A stretch of 41,853 nucleotides of DNA from Bacillota bacterium (GCA_023415835.1 JAEZJK010000077.1:1-41853), one strand, 5' to 3'. Positions 1 to 8,055 are shown, numbered from the stretch's first letter. Notes: generated by a model not told the origin, from the sequence alone. Made by a program: numbers and translations.

Positions 1-67
1 CTTCACGAAGCAACTCTATCACGACTTTGGTTTTAAATTCTGCTGTGTATTGATTTCTCTTGTTCAT
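1..67 (-). CDS. Transposase OrfA-like protein, N-terminal fragment (IS3-like)
   Basis: This is a partial gene running off the left end. It begins at the ATG complementary to 65-67 and encodes MNKRNQYTAEFKTKVVIELL before the sequence runs out. The pattern of a basic start, then Y-(S/T)-A-E-F-K-x-K-V, is typical of the helix-turn-helix OrfA subunit of IS3-family transposases. Only 22 residues are visible, so the family call rests on that short motif. The same start is present at 41785. Confidence 0.65.
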   Translation of the reverse strand, partial: MNKRNQYTAEFKTKVVIELLRE

Positions 68-125
68 GTTCACATTATAACTTATTTTTTCTTTTTTGTG
101 TCTCACCCTATGGGAGCATTATATT
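1..125 (-). mobile_element. 5' end of an IS3-like insertion sequence, left copy
   Basis: The first 125 bases are the exact reverse complement of 41727-41851. They hold an IS terminus (with TGCTCCCATAGGGTGAGACAC-like sequence just inside the boundary near 118), a short AT-rich leader and the first codons of a transposase read on the minus strand. The element continues off the left end, so the contig probably stops because the IS is multicopy. Homology ends at base 125/126, inside what should be the start of an HxlR-type gene. The exact terminal inverted repeat cannot be fixed because the other IS end is not in the window. Confidence 0.8.
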
Positions 126-439
126 TAGAGGTGATTCGTGGCAAATGGAAAGCTTTAATAATATGGCATTTACGGAATGAAGTGAAAAGGTTTAGTGAGT
201 TGGAAAAACTCTTACCAGGCATCAAACGCAAGGTTTTGGTAATGCAATTAAAAGAGTTGAAAGCCGATGGGATAATCTCCCGCATAGTCTATCCTGAAGT
301 ACCTCCCAGAGTCGAATATACGCTTACCGACGCTGGCAAACATTTGCTCCCGATCTTTCAAATGATGAATGAATGGGCAAAAAAGTACATGATAAAAGGA
401 CATAACGACGATGGTGCCACGGCTCAAAAAGTTATCTAA
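126..439 (+). pseudogene. HxlR-type transcriptional regulator, N-terminus lost to IS insertion
   Basis: The reading frame contains the HxlR winged-helix signature: LEVIRGKWKALIIWHL, then a recognition region (FSELEKLLPGIKRKVLVMQL) and the wing (YPEVPPRVEYTLTDAG). Family members usually carry 10-20 more residues before the GKW motif, including a Cys often used for redox or aldehyde sensing. Here those residues are replaced by IS sequence up to base 125. The frame stays open into the IS, and an in-frame ATG at 111 could restart translation, but no ribosome binding site precedes it. The product is therefore either dead or an N-terminally altered regulator. Its target is unknown; HxlR proteins usually control a divergent neighbour, which here would lie beyond the IS. 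Confidence 0.72.
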
Positions 440-596
440 GTAAACAAATAAGTTAGGTTTATGCTTAACAACTCCGATTACGATTCCTATCTCACCTACC
501 CGGTTCCGTCGGGAAACATAAGATTGATTGGATTTTGTCTGTCTGTCCTTACTATAATCGTCCTGTTCAGAACGGTATTTATCGACATTATACAAG

Positions 597-633
597 AAAA
601 AGAACCTGCTCCAATTGGTGCAGGTTCTTTTTA
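597..633. terminator. Bidirectional terminator between hxlR remnant and sugar kinase
   Basis: An inverted repeat pairs AGAACCTGC (601-609) with GCAGGTTCT (620-628). It is flanked by an A-run on the left and a T-run on the right, so it can stop transcription from both directions. It separates the converging hxlR remnant and kinase genes. Confidence 0.8.
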
Positions 634-643
634 AATTTAGAAT

Positions 644-1723
644 TTAGCGTTTGACGCGCGCGTTACCTTCCCAGACGCTCCATACCTGTTCTTCGTCAGC
701 GGGTTGAGCGTAATCCGTTAAGAAAGTAGTGGCCAATGCTCCGCTGGCCCAGCCGAATTGAACCCATTTCTCCGGTTCCCAACCTTTGAGAATCGCATAG
801 AGCATGCCGCCGACGAAACCGTCGCCGCCACCGATCCGGTCAAGCACATGGATTGGGCGGGGCTCGATCACATGCCAGTTTTCGCCTTCCAACATAATTG
901 CGCCCCACATATGGTTGTTGGCATTAACCACTTGGCGTAAGGTGGTGGCAAAAACCGAAGCATTCGGGTACTCTTTCTTCACCCGGCCGATCATTTCCTT
1001 GAAGCTATCGATCTTAGCGGTAATATCTTTACCGCCTGCTTCGGGACCTTCAATTCCTAAGCAAAGTTGAAAATCCTCTTCATTTCCGACCAAAATGTCG
1101 GAAATGCTGGCGATTTCCTTGAAAATATCATGAAGTTCCTTTTCGCGGCCTTTCCAAAAAGAGGCGCGGTAGTTGAGATCGAAGGAAATCCGGGTACCAT
1201 GTTTTTTGGCGGCCCGGGCCAGTTCCAGGCAGAAGACGCTTGTTTCGGGAGACAGTGCAGCAATCAGCCCTGATAAGTGTATGATTTGGACGCCTTCCTT
1301 ACCGAAAATCCTATCTAAATCGAAGTCTTTAACATTAAGGGTCCGTCCTACTTCGCCGGCACGGTCGTTTTGAACCCTTGGCCCGCGGGATCCGTAACCG
1401 CTATCGGCGATATTGAACTGGTGGCGGTAACCCCATGGCCCGCCTTGAGGCATTTCTTTACCTTCAAAAGACATATTCCGGCTTCTGAGGTTGTTTTTGA
1501 TAAACAGAGCAATCGGGCTGTCTTTGACAAAAGTTGTCAATACTTTAACCGGAAGGCCGAGTGAGGCAGAAATGTTCGCTACGTTAGTTTCGGCGCTGGT
1601 AGCCTGCATCATAAAAGTATCACTGGAATGTACCGGTTGCCCATTTACAGGAGTGATTCGCACTCCCATGCTAGTAGGGACGATCAGGGAATAGGTAAAG
1701 TCTTTTCGCAGTTCAATCTTCAT
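644..1723 (-). CDS. kdgK: PfkB-family sugar kinase, probable 2-keto-3-deoxygluconate kinase
   Basis: This 359-residue protein belongs to the PfkB/ribokinase family. The C-terminal catalytic signature DRIGGGDGFVGG is present around residues 298-309, with the catalytic Asp inside GGGDGF. The internal segments LVGNEEDF and FDLNYRASFW match the family, and the second is typical of 2-keto-3-deoxygluconate (KDG) kinases. Such enzymes phosphorylate KDG to KDPG in the cytoplasm during uronate or pectin breakdown. The start ATG is preceded by AAGGAGGATTCTT, a strong ribosome binding site. No aldolase or uronate gene lies beside it, so the exact substrate is an inference; another 2-keto sugar acid or a hexose cannot be excluded. 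Confidence 0.75.
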   Translation of the reverse strand: MKIELRKDFTYSLIVPTSMGVRITPVNGQPVHSSDTFMMQATSAETNVANISASLGLPVKVLTTFVKDSPIALFIKNNLRSRNMSFEGKEMPQGGPWGYRHQFNIADSGYGSRGPRVQNDRAGEVGRTLNVKDFDLDRIFGKEGVQIIHLSGLIAALSPETSVFCLELARAAKKHGTRISFDLNYRASFWKGREKELHDIFKEIASISDILVGNEEDFQLCLGIEGPEAGGKDITAKIDSFKEMIGRVKKEYPNASVFATTLRQVVNANNHMWGAIMLEGENWHVIEPRPIHVLDRIGGGDGFVGGMLYAILKGWEPEKWVQFGWASGALATTFLTDYAQPADEEQVWSVWEGNARVKR

Positions 1724-2107
1724 AAGAATCCTCCTTTGATATTATAACCATATAAAAGTCTTATGAAATCTATACAGACTACTATTTATAGATTATAATG
1801 TTTTAGAGAAACATTGTAAATATAATTTTACATTTTTGAAACAAAGAAAAAATGGAGTATATAAGGTTGTTGATCACAAATGCGAACTAAGAAAACAAAT
1901 TGGTTTTAATAGGTAATTCTGAAGTTTCAACATTTAAAAAAATCGGATTAGTGAAAAGGGTTTTCATTTAAAAAAAAGAATAAAAACAATGAATGATTTC
2001 GTGATTTTAAGATAATTTCCTATTATAAAGCGTTTTCAAATAGGGAAACTAATTTAAGGGTTATTGATTATTGTGAAATCACTAGTATTAATAAGGAGGA
2101 TTAGCTT
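1724..2107. other. AT-rich divergent intergenic region
   Basis: This 384-base stretch separates the kinase (minus) from the outer-membrane protein gene (plus). It is very AT-rich, holds several TATAAT-like hexamers on both strands, and must carry both promoters. I see no open frame, RNA gene or convincing operator in it. Confidence 0.5.
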
Positions 2108-2620
2108 ATGAAAAAGTTGGTAATATTTTTACTTGTATTGACGGCAGTGTTTTCAACATCAGTAGCCGCCCTGGGACTTAACTCCCCGTCAGTTTCCAAA
2201 GGGAGCGGGGTCATCACCGGTATGTTTGCCACCGAAGATTTAGGTTTACTGCTCGGGATCGAGTATGGCCTATCCCAAAAGTTCGCCGTTTCCGGAAGAG
2301 TTGGGTTGGATGATAAGGACTTTACCTTATTAGCAGTGAAGTTCGAAGTCTCCCCGAGTTTTGCAATAGTCGGCGGAATTTTTGATTATGGCATTGACAG
2401 CGATCCATACTTTGGAATCAACGGCTCACTAGCATTCGATCGGGATTTTATGGGTATTATTGAAGCCGGAGCCATCATGGCTGATGATATCGAGATTTTC
2501 TATGAAGCCGGAATTAAGTATAACATCAACAAACAAATTGATATCCGAGGCGGGATTTTAGGTACAACTTATGATGGCGATGAAACCGCATTTGAATTAG
2601 GCGCCGGATATAAGTTCTAA
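2108..2620 (+). CDS. Small outer-membrane beta-barrel-like protein
   Basis: The 170-residue product begins with a signal peptide (MKKLVIFLLVLTAVFSTSVAA, likely cut after the AxA near residue 21). The mature part alternates polar and hydrophobic residues in strands that end in Gly and aromatic residues, and the chain ends in GAGYKF. A C-terminal Phe after an amphipathic strand is the recognition signal for outer-membrane assembly by BamA, so this is probably a small eight-strand barrel. The ribosome binding site AAGGAGGA lies 7-8 bases before the ATG, and a strong terminator follows. No specific function can be named. It is single-gene, and its presence supports a diderm envelope. Confidence 0.7.
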   Translation: MKKLVIFLLVLTAVFSTSVAALGLNSPSVSKGSGVITGMFATEDLGLLLGIEYGLSQKFAVSGRVGLDDKDFTLLAVKFEVSPSFAIVGGIFDYGIDSDPYFGINGSLAFDRDFMGIIEAGAIMADDIEIFYEAGIKYNINKQIDIRGGILGTTYDGDETAFELGAGYKF

Positions 2621-2639
2621 GTGTTTAATAAACAAGAGA

Positions 2640-2671
2640 GCCCTTGGGATATAGTCCCAGGGGCTTTTTTC
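2640..2671 (+). terminator. Rho-independent terminator of the barrel gene
   Basis: A ten-pair stem (GCCCTTGGGA with TCCCAGGGGC, one G-U pair) has a five-base loop and is followed by six T residues. It lies 20 bases after the stop codon of the barrel gene. Confidence 0.92.
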
Positions 2672-2697
2672 TTAAAAAGGGTAGGATTAGTATAAAC

Positions 2698-2730
2698 CAA
2701 ATAAACAAGTACCGGGTACTTGTTTATTTG
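2698..2730. repeat. 33-base perfect palindrome with one-base centre
   Basis: The left arm CAAATAAACAAGTACC (2698-2713) is exactly complementary to the right arm (2715-2730) around a single central G. It lies between the barrel-gene terminator and the end of the minus-strand membrane-peptide gene. It could be a terminator for that gene, although no clean T-run follows on either strand, or a protein-binding palindrome. Confidence 0.7.
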
Positions 2731-2762
2731 ATAAAAATACTATTTAGTAAGCTTGGAACCGC

Positions 2763-2927
2763 TTAATTTCCAAAAATGGATTTCACTTTGTTCACCGATT
2801 TTTTATATGTCTTTAAAACTTTACGTTCGGATTTATTATTAAATTTGATGTATCCTTCATTTACTCCCCAAATTACCAATCCGGCCAAAACTAATCCGAT
2901 CAAGATTAACATTGTATTTTTCTTCAT
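2763..2927 (-). CDS. Small single-pass membrane protein of unknown function
   Basis: This 54-residue protein starts at the ATG complementary to 2925-2927, which has AAGGAGG seven bases upstream. Longer upstream starts lack a binding site. Residues 5-24 form one hydrophobic helix (MLILIGLVLAGLVIWGV), preceded by MKKN and followed by a Lys-rich tail, suggesting a membrane anchor with a basic soluble tail. I recognise no family. Its closeness to the palindrome at 2698-2730 is the only other clue. Confidence 0.6.
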   Translation of the reverse strand: MKKNTMLILIGLVLAGLVIWGVNEGYIKFNNKSERKVLKTYKKSVNKVKSIFGN

Positions 2928-3006
2928 TATAAACCTCCTTAAGGTATTTTCGAAAATGATATCTACAGTATAACAAGGAATCCATCTATTATCAAATAAA
3001 CCCAAT

Positions 3007-3744
3007 TCAAGCCATTTTTTTAGTTAGGCCTTCTTCTAATCGGGGCAGCCCCTGAACGAATCGGTAAAAATCCGAATAGTTCCCTTGGTAAGTGTTTGTT
3101 ATCGGTTCTTGAGTGCGATGGATTAAAAAGTCGGTAATCAGGTAAGTTTGGATCCCAAGTTGAGCGGCTATCAAATCCTCCTGCACATCGTTTCCCACCA
3201 TAAGGCATTGTTGAGGTGTTTTCCCGGTATCTTCCAAAATTTCTTTATAGAAGTGGAGCTGAGGCTTGCAATAATGGTTTTTTTCGTATGAAGTAATATA
3301 ACTGAAATCCTCAGGTTCAAACCCGGCCCAACGGATTCGATGGTGAATAGCTTTTTCAGGGAAAAGTGGGTTAGTGGCGATGATTAAGTCATAGCCTTTC
3401 TCTTTTAGAAGATTAACGCTTTCGCGCATCATTGGCGAATTCACTACTGAGGCTTTAGCCTCAAAAAATTCTCGGTCATAAAATTCATTGAAACGGTTCT
3501 GATAAACGCGAAGATCGTCTTGGATTAGCTCGCCGAATTTTTCCATAAAAACCGTTTCATTGGTCCGATAGCCAGTATCATTAACCATGGTTTTAGTAGC
3601 GGCCATGACATACTGAACCAAGGTTTTGGCTTCAATTAAATCTTGAAACTTTTTACCCAATTCTGCAAAATAGATTTGAATGAATTCATCTAATTTTAAT
3701 GGAAGCATGGTTCCGTCTAAATCAAATAAAATGGTATTGACCAT
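3007..3744 (-). CDS. HAD-superfamily phosphatase
   Basis: The 245-residue protein has the four HAD motifs in order: DLDGT near residue 8 (nucleophile and acid/base Asp), ATNP near 124 (motif II), the Lys of CKPQ near 160, and GNDVQED near 186 (metal-binding acids). A helical cap lies between motifs I and II, making it a C1-cap enzyme like phosphoglycolate phosphatases and nucleotidases. The ATG is preceded by AGGAGGATAAATTTTA. It is probably a cytoplasmic phosphomonoesterase, but the substrate cannot be read from sequence. It ends 79 bases from the membrane-peptide start on the same strand, so the two may be cotranscribed. Confidence 0.85.
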   Translation of the reverse strand: MVNTILFDLDGTMLPLKLDEFIQIYFAELGKKFQDLIEAKTLVQYVMAATKTMVNDTGYRTNETVFMEKFGELIQDDLRVYQNRFNEFYDREFFEAKASVVNSPMMRESVNLLKEKGYDLIIATNPLFPEKAIHHRIRWAGFEPEDFSYITSYEKNHYCKPQLHFYKEILEDTGKTPQQCLMVGNDVQEDLIAAQLGIQTYLITDFLIHRTQEPITNTYQGNYSDFYRFVQGLPRLEEGLTKKMA

Positions 3745-3937
3745 TAAAATTTATCCTCCTAAATTTAAAGTCAGACTCCTAAATAAAGATTATATCGGAC
3801 TTGCCCAAATTTAACAATATCTATAAGTTAATATGAATAGATTGCCGAATTTGATCATGGGTACTTGTAACTTTTTTGCAGGTAAATATGGGGTAAGGGA
3901 CGAAATTATAGTTATTGATTAGAGGAGAATGTATTTA

Positions 3938-4552
3938 ATGAATAATATCCCCCTTTATTTGGATGATGACCAAATAAATGATTATTCCGGTAGTTTTAAA
4001 AAGGGCTGGAAGAAATTGATCAAAGTCTTGCTTTATCGGGAACGACGCCCGGATGTGGCCAAACTGAATTGGTTAAATCAAAACCGCATTGAACAAGCGA
4101 TCGACTGCTTTAAAAAATGTGTCGTCGCTTTTCCGCGCTCTTGGAGCAGTATGTGGGGGCTGGGCAAGGCCTATCAGGTTAGCGGTGAACATGGCACGGC
4201 CTTGGAATGGTTTGAAAAAACTTATCTTCACAAACCGGATCTGGTGGATGTCTCCCTAGAGGCCTCGATTGAAGCGATGCGGATCGGGAGCCCTTTAAAA
4301 GCGCTTCAATATGCCCAATTTACCTTAGCTCTAGATCGCCGTAATCCGGTTTTTCATGCGAACCTAGCTTTGGCTTTCCTTCTTAATAAAAAAGGCGACG
4401 AAGCCCTTGGAGAAATTCAAAAAGCCTTAAAACTAGCACCGAACAATATGCAAATTCAAAAAGCCCATATTTATCTTAAAAGCATTATTTTGGGAAATAA
4501 AATGTATCCGCCATTTATTGACCCTTCACAAGTTTTCAAATATGAAAAATAA
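3938..4552 (+). CDS. Tetratricopeptide-repeat protein
   Basis: The product has about 204 residues and holds at least four helix pairs of TPR type, for example around IEQAIDCFKKCVVAFPRSW, TALEWFEKTYLHKPD, ALQYAQFTLALDRRNP and ALGEIQKALKLAPNN. TPR arrays are scaffolds for protein-protein contacts. I chose the ATG at 3938 because GAGGAG sits eight bases before it; the ATG at 3929 is only one base after that site. There is no signal peptide. It is followed at short distance by the nitroreductase gene. The partner is unknown. Confidence 0.75.
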   Translation: MNNIPLYLDDDQINDYSGSFKKGWKKLIKVLLYRERRPDVAKLNWLNQNRIEQAIDCFKKCVVAFPRSWSSMWGLGKAYQVSGEHGTALEWFEKTYLHKPDLVDVSLEASIEAMRIGSPLKALQYAQFTLALDRRNPVFHANLALAFLLNKKGDEALGEIQKALKLAPNNMQIQKAHIYLKSIILGNKMYPPFIDPSQVFKYEK

Positions 4553-4584
4553 ACATAATAGATATTGATAGGGGAGGAATATGA

Positions 4585-5151
4585 ATGTTAAAAGATTTAA
4601 TTATTAAAAATCGAAGCTATCGTCGTTTTTATCAAGATCTCCCGGTTTCAACCGAAATATTACGAGAATTAATCGAACTGGCAAGGTTGTCAGCTTCGGC
4701 CAGCAACCGCCAGCCTCTAAAATATCTTTTGTCAAATGAGGCAGATACTAATTTAAAAATATTTCCATGTTTAGCATGGGCCGGATATTTACAGGGTTGG
4801 CCTGGACCCGAAGAAGGGGAACGTCCGGCTGCTTATATAGTCATGCTTGGCGATACCAGAATTACCGAACGATATCTTTGCGATCACGGCATCGCCGCCC
4901 AAAGTATCCTCCTGGGAGCGGTAGAAAAAGGTTTAGGGGGCTGTATTATTGCCTCCGTTAACCGGGAAATGCTCCGGGAAAATCTGGCAATTCCGTCACA
5001 TTTCGAGATTTTACAGGTATTAGCCCTTGGGAAACCAAAAGAGACAATAGTGCTTGAAGAGGTTGGTTCCGATGGCGATATTAAGTACTGGCGGGATCAA
5101 AACGGAGTACATCACGTACCAAAACGCCATTTGAAAGATTTAATTATTTGA
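4585..5151 (+). CDS. Nitroreductase-family FMN protein
   Basis: At 188 residues this matches the nitroreductase fold. The N-terminal RSYRRFYQDLPVSTEILRELI and SASASNRQPLKYLL give the family FMN-phosphate region, and GIAAQSILLGAVEKGLGGCII gives the central helix and the second flavin-contact segment. Such enzymes use NAD(P)H and FMN to reduce nitro, quinone or flavin substrates. The start has GGGGAGG nearby. It lies between a TPR gene (33 bases upstream) and a small membrane-protein gene (18 bases downstream), which implies one transcript. The substrate is unknown. Confidence 0.85.
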   Translation: MLKDLIIKNRSYRRFYQDLPVSTEILRELIELARLSASASNRQPLKYLLSNEADTNLKIFPCLAWAGYLQGWPGPEEGERPAAYIVMLGDTRITERYLCDHGIAAQSILLGAVEKGLGGCIIASVNREMLRENLAIPSHFEILQVLALGKPKETIVLEEVGSDGDIKYWRDQNGVHHVPKRHLKDLII

Positions 5152-5169
5152 TGAACGGGGAATGTCCTA

Positions 5170-5439
5170 ATGAGTATTTTTGAAATTATAATGTTAGCTT
5201 GTTTTGGGGCAGCTTGGCCATTTTCAATTTATAAATCGTATAAAACACGACAAAACGGTGGAAAGAGCCTTATCTTTTTATATGTGGTTTTAATTGGCTA
5301 TTGCTCCGGCATTATTCACAAGCTCATTTATAGCAGGGATCCGGTAGTTTATTTATACGCTTTAAACTCGTTAATGGTTTTAACTGATTTAGCCCTGTAT
5401 TATCGTAACCTTCATCGGCAAGCCCTAAAAGAAGTATGA
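5170..5439 (+). CDS. Small three-helix membrane protein, PQ-loop/SemiSWEET-like
   Basis: The 89-residue protein has three predicted membrane helices (about residues 3-21, 34-50 and 60-78). The segment GAAWPFSIYKSYKTRQNGGKS resembles the first helix and loop of PQ-loop or SemiSWEET half-transporters, with WPFSIYKS where many carry P-Q. Proteins of this size often dimerise to make a small-solute transporter. A GGGGAA site lies about eight bases before the ATG. Transport function is inferred from this similarity only. It is the last gene of the TPR-nitroreductase run. Confidence 0.6.
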   Translation: MSIFEIIMLACFGAAWPFSIYKSYKTRQNGGKSLIFLYVVLIGYCSGIIHKLIYSRDPVVYLYALNSLMVLTDLALYYRNLHRQALKEV

Positions 5440-5506
5440 TAATCCACTAAAAAAGCTAAGAAATAGTATATAAAGAACCAATTAACTGATCAATTCAATT
5501 AAAAAT

Positions 5507-5530
5507 AAGAGGCCGAATTAACGGCCTCTT
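5507..5530 (-). terminator. Terminator of transketolase, overlapping its stop codon
   Basis: AAGAGGCCG (5507-5515) pairs with CGGCCTCTT (5522-5530) around a six-base loop. Read on the minus strand, the stem includes the last codons of the transketolase gene, and the TAA stop lies in the loop. A T-rich run follows. It can also serve the PQ-loop gene on the plus strand. Confidence 0.82.
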
Positions 5531-7488
5531 AAATATTTTTCGATTTTTTGCGCCACAGCTTCAGGTGTAAACCCAAATTCTTTTTCAAGCTCCTCAAATG
5601 GACCACTTGCTCCAAACTGGTTCAGTCCGATGACTAAACCTGAAGAACCTACCACCCTGTACCAACCGCTACCGACACCCGCTTCGATAGCTACCCGCGG
5701 TATTCCGGAACCGAGGGTTTGATTAAGGTATTCCAGTGTTTGCCCCAAAAATATCTCGCGACATGGCACTGAAAGGACTCTGGTTAATTTCCCTTCCTTA
5801 GCCAGGATTTCAGCTGCTTTAATTGCTAGGCAGACTTCACTTCCGGAAGCCAAGATTATCAAGTCCGGGGCTTTGCCCTGGACTTCCCGGATAACATATC
5901 CGCCGCGTTCAAAGCCATCTTTGGATGTCCCCGTTAAGGTCGGGAGTTTTTGACGGGTCAAAATGAGGGTGGTCGGACCATTAACCCTTTTTAAGGCTGA
6001 TAGCCATGCCCACCCGGTTTCGTTTGCATCGGCCGGCCTGATTACCTGCATCCCCGGAATAATCCGTAGTGATTCAATTTGTTCCACCGGTTGATGAGTT
6101 GGACCATCTTCACCCACATAAAAAGAGTCATGGGTAAAGACATAAATGACCGGTTGCCGCATCAAGGAGGCTAACCTTACGGCTGGGCGCATATAGTCGA
6201 CGAAAACCAAAAAAGTTGAGCCGAAAACCCGTAATCCACCATGTACTGAAATACCGTTTAAGATCCCTCCCATGGCATGTTCTCTCACCCCGAAGTGCAA
6301 GTTGCGGCCATCATAATTTTTGGCCGAAACATCGGGAAGATTTTTTAAATAAGTTTTAGTAGAAGGGGAGAGATCTGCTGAGCCGCCGATTAGTTCGGGG
6401 ACAAGAGCCGCCAGTTGGTTTAATATTTTACCTCCGGCGTCGCGGGTGGCAACCTGGGAACCGATCTCAAAAGTTGATAAGCTGTTTTCTAAATTTAATG
6501 GTAGCTTTCGTTCCATGGTTCGAACCCATTCCGAGTATAGTTCCGGATAACTCCCGGACCAACCTTGGAATTTGGTTTCCCATAATTCCCGTTGCTTTTG
6601 CCACTGGGGCCGCTTGTGGGCGAAGTATTCGGAAACTTCGGGCGAAACATAAAAGCCGGTTTCGGGAAAACCGAGGGTCCGTTTTAAAGCGGCTACATTT
6701 TCTTTGCCCAAGGGGGCACCATGGGCTTCAGGGTTTCCAGCCAAAGGACTGCTTTTTCCAATTATGGTTTTGGCCACTATTAAAGATGGTTTTGAGCTTT
6801 CAGCTTTGGCCTTTTCAAGGGCCTCTAATACTTGCTTAGGAGCATTACCGTCAATTTCAATAACCTGCCATCCATAAGCCAGATAACGTCCGGGCACATT
6901 TTCTTTGAAGGCTAAGTCGGTATCTCCCTCAATCGAAATTTGATTGTCGTCGTAAACGACGATCAATTTGCCTAAACCAAGGTCAGCGGCTAGGGAGGAA
7001 GCTTCCGAAGTTATTCCTTCCATCATACAACCGTCTCCGGCTATTACGAATGTAAAATGATTAACTATCTCAAAACCAGGACGGTTAAACTTAGCGGCCA
7101 GTATTCGCTCAGCCAGGGCCATACCGACCCCATTAGTTAGTCCCTGGCCTAAGGGTCCGGTAGTAGTTTCGATACCGGGAATATCTAACTCTGGGTGGCC
7201 GGGTGTCATGGAACCGGTTTGCCGGAAACGTTTCAGTTCTTCCAGAGGCATCGGATATCCGGTCAGATGGAGTAGGGCATAAAGTAAGGCCGAACCATGG
7301 CCGGCTGATAATATAAAACGATCCCGGTCCGGCCAGCTAGGTGAAGTAGGATCGTGTTTTAAAAGTTCCCCATAGATAACTGCCCCTATCTCGGCAGTAC
7401 CTAAAGGCATTCCTGGATGTCCGGACTTTGCCTTTTCAACAATATCTGCCACTAAAACACGAATATTATCGGCAATTTTTTGAATCAT
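5518..7488 (-). CDS. tkt: Transketolase
   Basis: This 656-residue enzyme has the usual transketolase length. It moves a two-carbon ketol unit between sugar phosphates in the non-oxidative pentose phosphate pathway, using thiamine diphosphate and a divalent metal. Visible marks are SGHPGMPLGTAE near the N-terminus, the diphosphate/metal motif GDGCMMEG continued by YDDNQIS, the pyrimidine-domain segment FGVREHAMGGILNG, and HDSFYVGEDGPTHQPVEQ. I start at the ATG complementary to 7486-7488, which has AAAGGAGCG upstream. A longer frame reaching 7536 has no such site. The gene is monocistronic between two terminators. Confidence 0.96.
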   Translation of the reverse strand: MIQKIADNIRVLVADIVEKAKSGHPGMPLGTAEIGAVIYGELLKHDPTSPSWPDRDRFILSAGHGSALLYALLHLTGYPMPLEELKRFRQTGSMTPGHPELDIPGIETTTGPLGQGLTNGVGMALAERILAAKFNRPGFEIVNHFTFVIAGDGCMMEGITSEASSLAADLGLGKLIVVYDDNQISIEGDTDLAFKENVPGRYLAYGWQVIEIDGNAPKQVLEALEKAKAESSKPSLIVAKTIIGKSSPLAGNPEAHGAPLGKENVAALKRTLGFPETGFYVSPEVSEYFAHKRPQWQKQRELWETKFQGWSGSYPELYSEWVRTMERKLPLNLENSLSTFEIGSQVATRDAGGKILNQLAALVPELIGGSADLSPSTKTYLKNLPDVSAKNYDGRNLHFGVREHAMGGILNGISVHGGLRVFGSTFLVFVDYMRPAVRLASLMRQPVIYVFTHDSFYVGEDGPTHQPVEQIESLRIIPGMQVIRPADANETGWAWLSALKRVNGPTTLILTRQKLPTLTGTSKDGFERGGYVIREVQGKAPDLIILASGSEVCLAIKAAEILAKEGKLTRVLSVPCREIFLGQTLEYLNQTLGSGIPRVAIEAGVGSGWYRVVGSSGLVIGLNQFGASGPFEELEKEFGFTPEAVAQKIEKYLRGR

Positions 7489-7508
7489 GAGAACGCTCCT
7501 TTTTGATA

Positions 7509-7536
7509 ATAATAATTCTCCAATTTTATTCGGCAA
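7509..7536 (-). promoter_or_regulatory. Candidate vegetative promoter of transketolase
   Basis: Read on the minus strand, TTGCCG (7536-7531) and TATTAT (7514-7509) are separated by 16 bases, a fair sigma-A match. The site lies between the upstream terminator at 7561-7595 and the tkt ribosome binding site. Confidence 0.4.
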
Positions 7537-7560
7537 CCTTTTATTTTAGCTTGCTTATAA

Positions 7561-7595
7561 AATAAAGTAAGGAGGGGAACCCTCCTTACTTTATT
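7561..7595. terminator. Terminator after the spore-protein gene
   Basis: A perfect 16-pair stem (AATAAAGTAAGGAGGG with its complement) closes on a three-base loop. It is placed just after the minus-strand spore-protein gene and before the transketolase promoter. Confidence 0.85.
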
Positions 7596-7620
7596 TTAAG
7601 TATACTGTTAAGACTTAAAA

Positions 7621-7932
7621 TTACTGCATCTTGAACTGGTTGGCTTGATTCTGGCTTGCAATCTGAGGGCTAGAATTTAACCCGGCTTGGAATCCAGCCT
7701 TAACTTCCGCAACAGTTTGCTCAGCTAAGGTTCTTTCAGCAGCTTCAATCATCCGGCGAACCATATTTCCTCCAATAGCACCGGTTTCCCGGGTGGGCAT
7801 ATACCCCCAGTAACCACCTTGGACTTTCGAGAGATCAATGTTCAATTCATTGGCGATCTCATACTTGAATTTGTCCAGTGCAGGTCCGGCTTCTTTAACA
7901 AGATAACTATTAGACTTTTGCCCAGTACCCAT
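7621..7932 (-). CDS. Alpha/beta-type small acid-soluble spore protein
   Basis: The 103-residue protein carries both halves of the alpha/beta SASP signature: KYEIANELNIDL, which includes the E-I-A site cut by the germination protease GPR, and GYMPTRETGAIGGNMVRRMI. These proteins coat spore DNA in the forespore, shift it toward an A-like form and protect it from UV and heat. I start at the ATG complementary to 7930-7932, eight bases after AGGAGG; the GTG three codons earlier touches the binding site. The Gln/Asn-rich tail is longer than usual. Forespore sigma-G control is expected for the family, but I could not identify a clear promoter. Confidence 0.92.
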   Translation of the reverse strand: MGTGQKSNSYLVKEAGPALDKFKYEIANELNIDLSKVQGGYWGYMPTRETGAIGGNMVRRMIEAAERTLAEQTVAEVKAGFQAGLNSSPQIASQNQANQFKMQ

Positions 7933-8055
7933 TTGATTCACCTCCTTTGATATTAGCTTTACCGATAAACATCCAGCTATGTTGCGTTTTTTTTGGAAGT
8001 TTCGGAAAAAACCTCTTGTCAGGAAAACAACTATATAAAGAATTAAATTTTCGGT

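Noticed and set aside
248..595. A 115-codon minus-strand frame opposite the HxlR gene
   Set aside because: It is antisense to a recognisable winged-helix frame and has no family features or binding site.
461..634. A 57-codon plus-strand frame with one hydrophobic stretch after the hxlR remnant
   Set aside because: It has no ribosome binding site and its last 12 codons are the terminator hairpin, so it is probably chance.
6474..6839. A 121-codon plus-strand frame inside transketolase
   Set aside because: It is antisense to a full-length conserved enzyme; codon pattern artefact.
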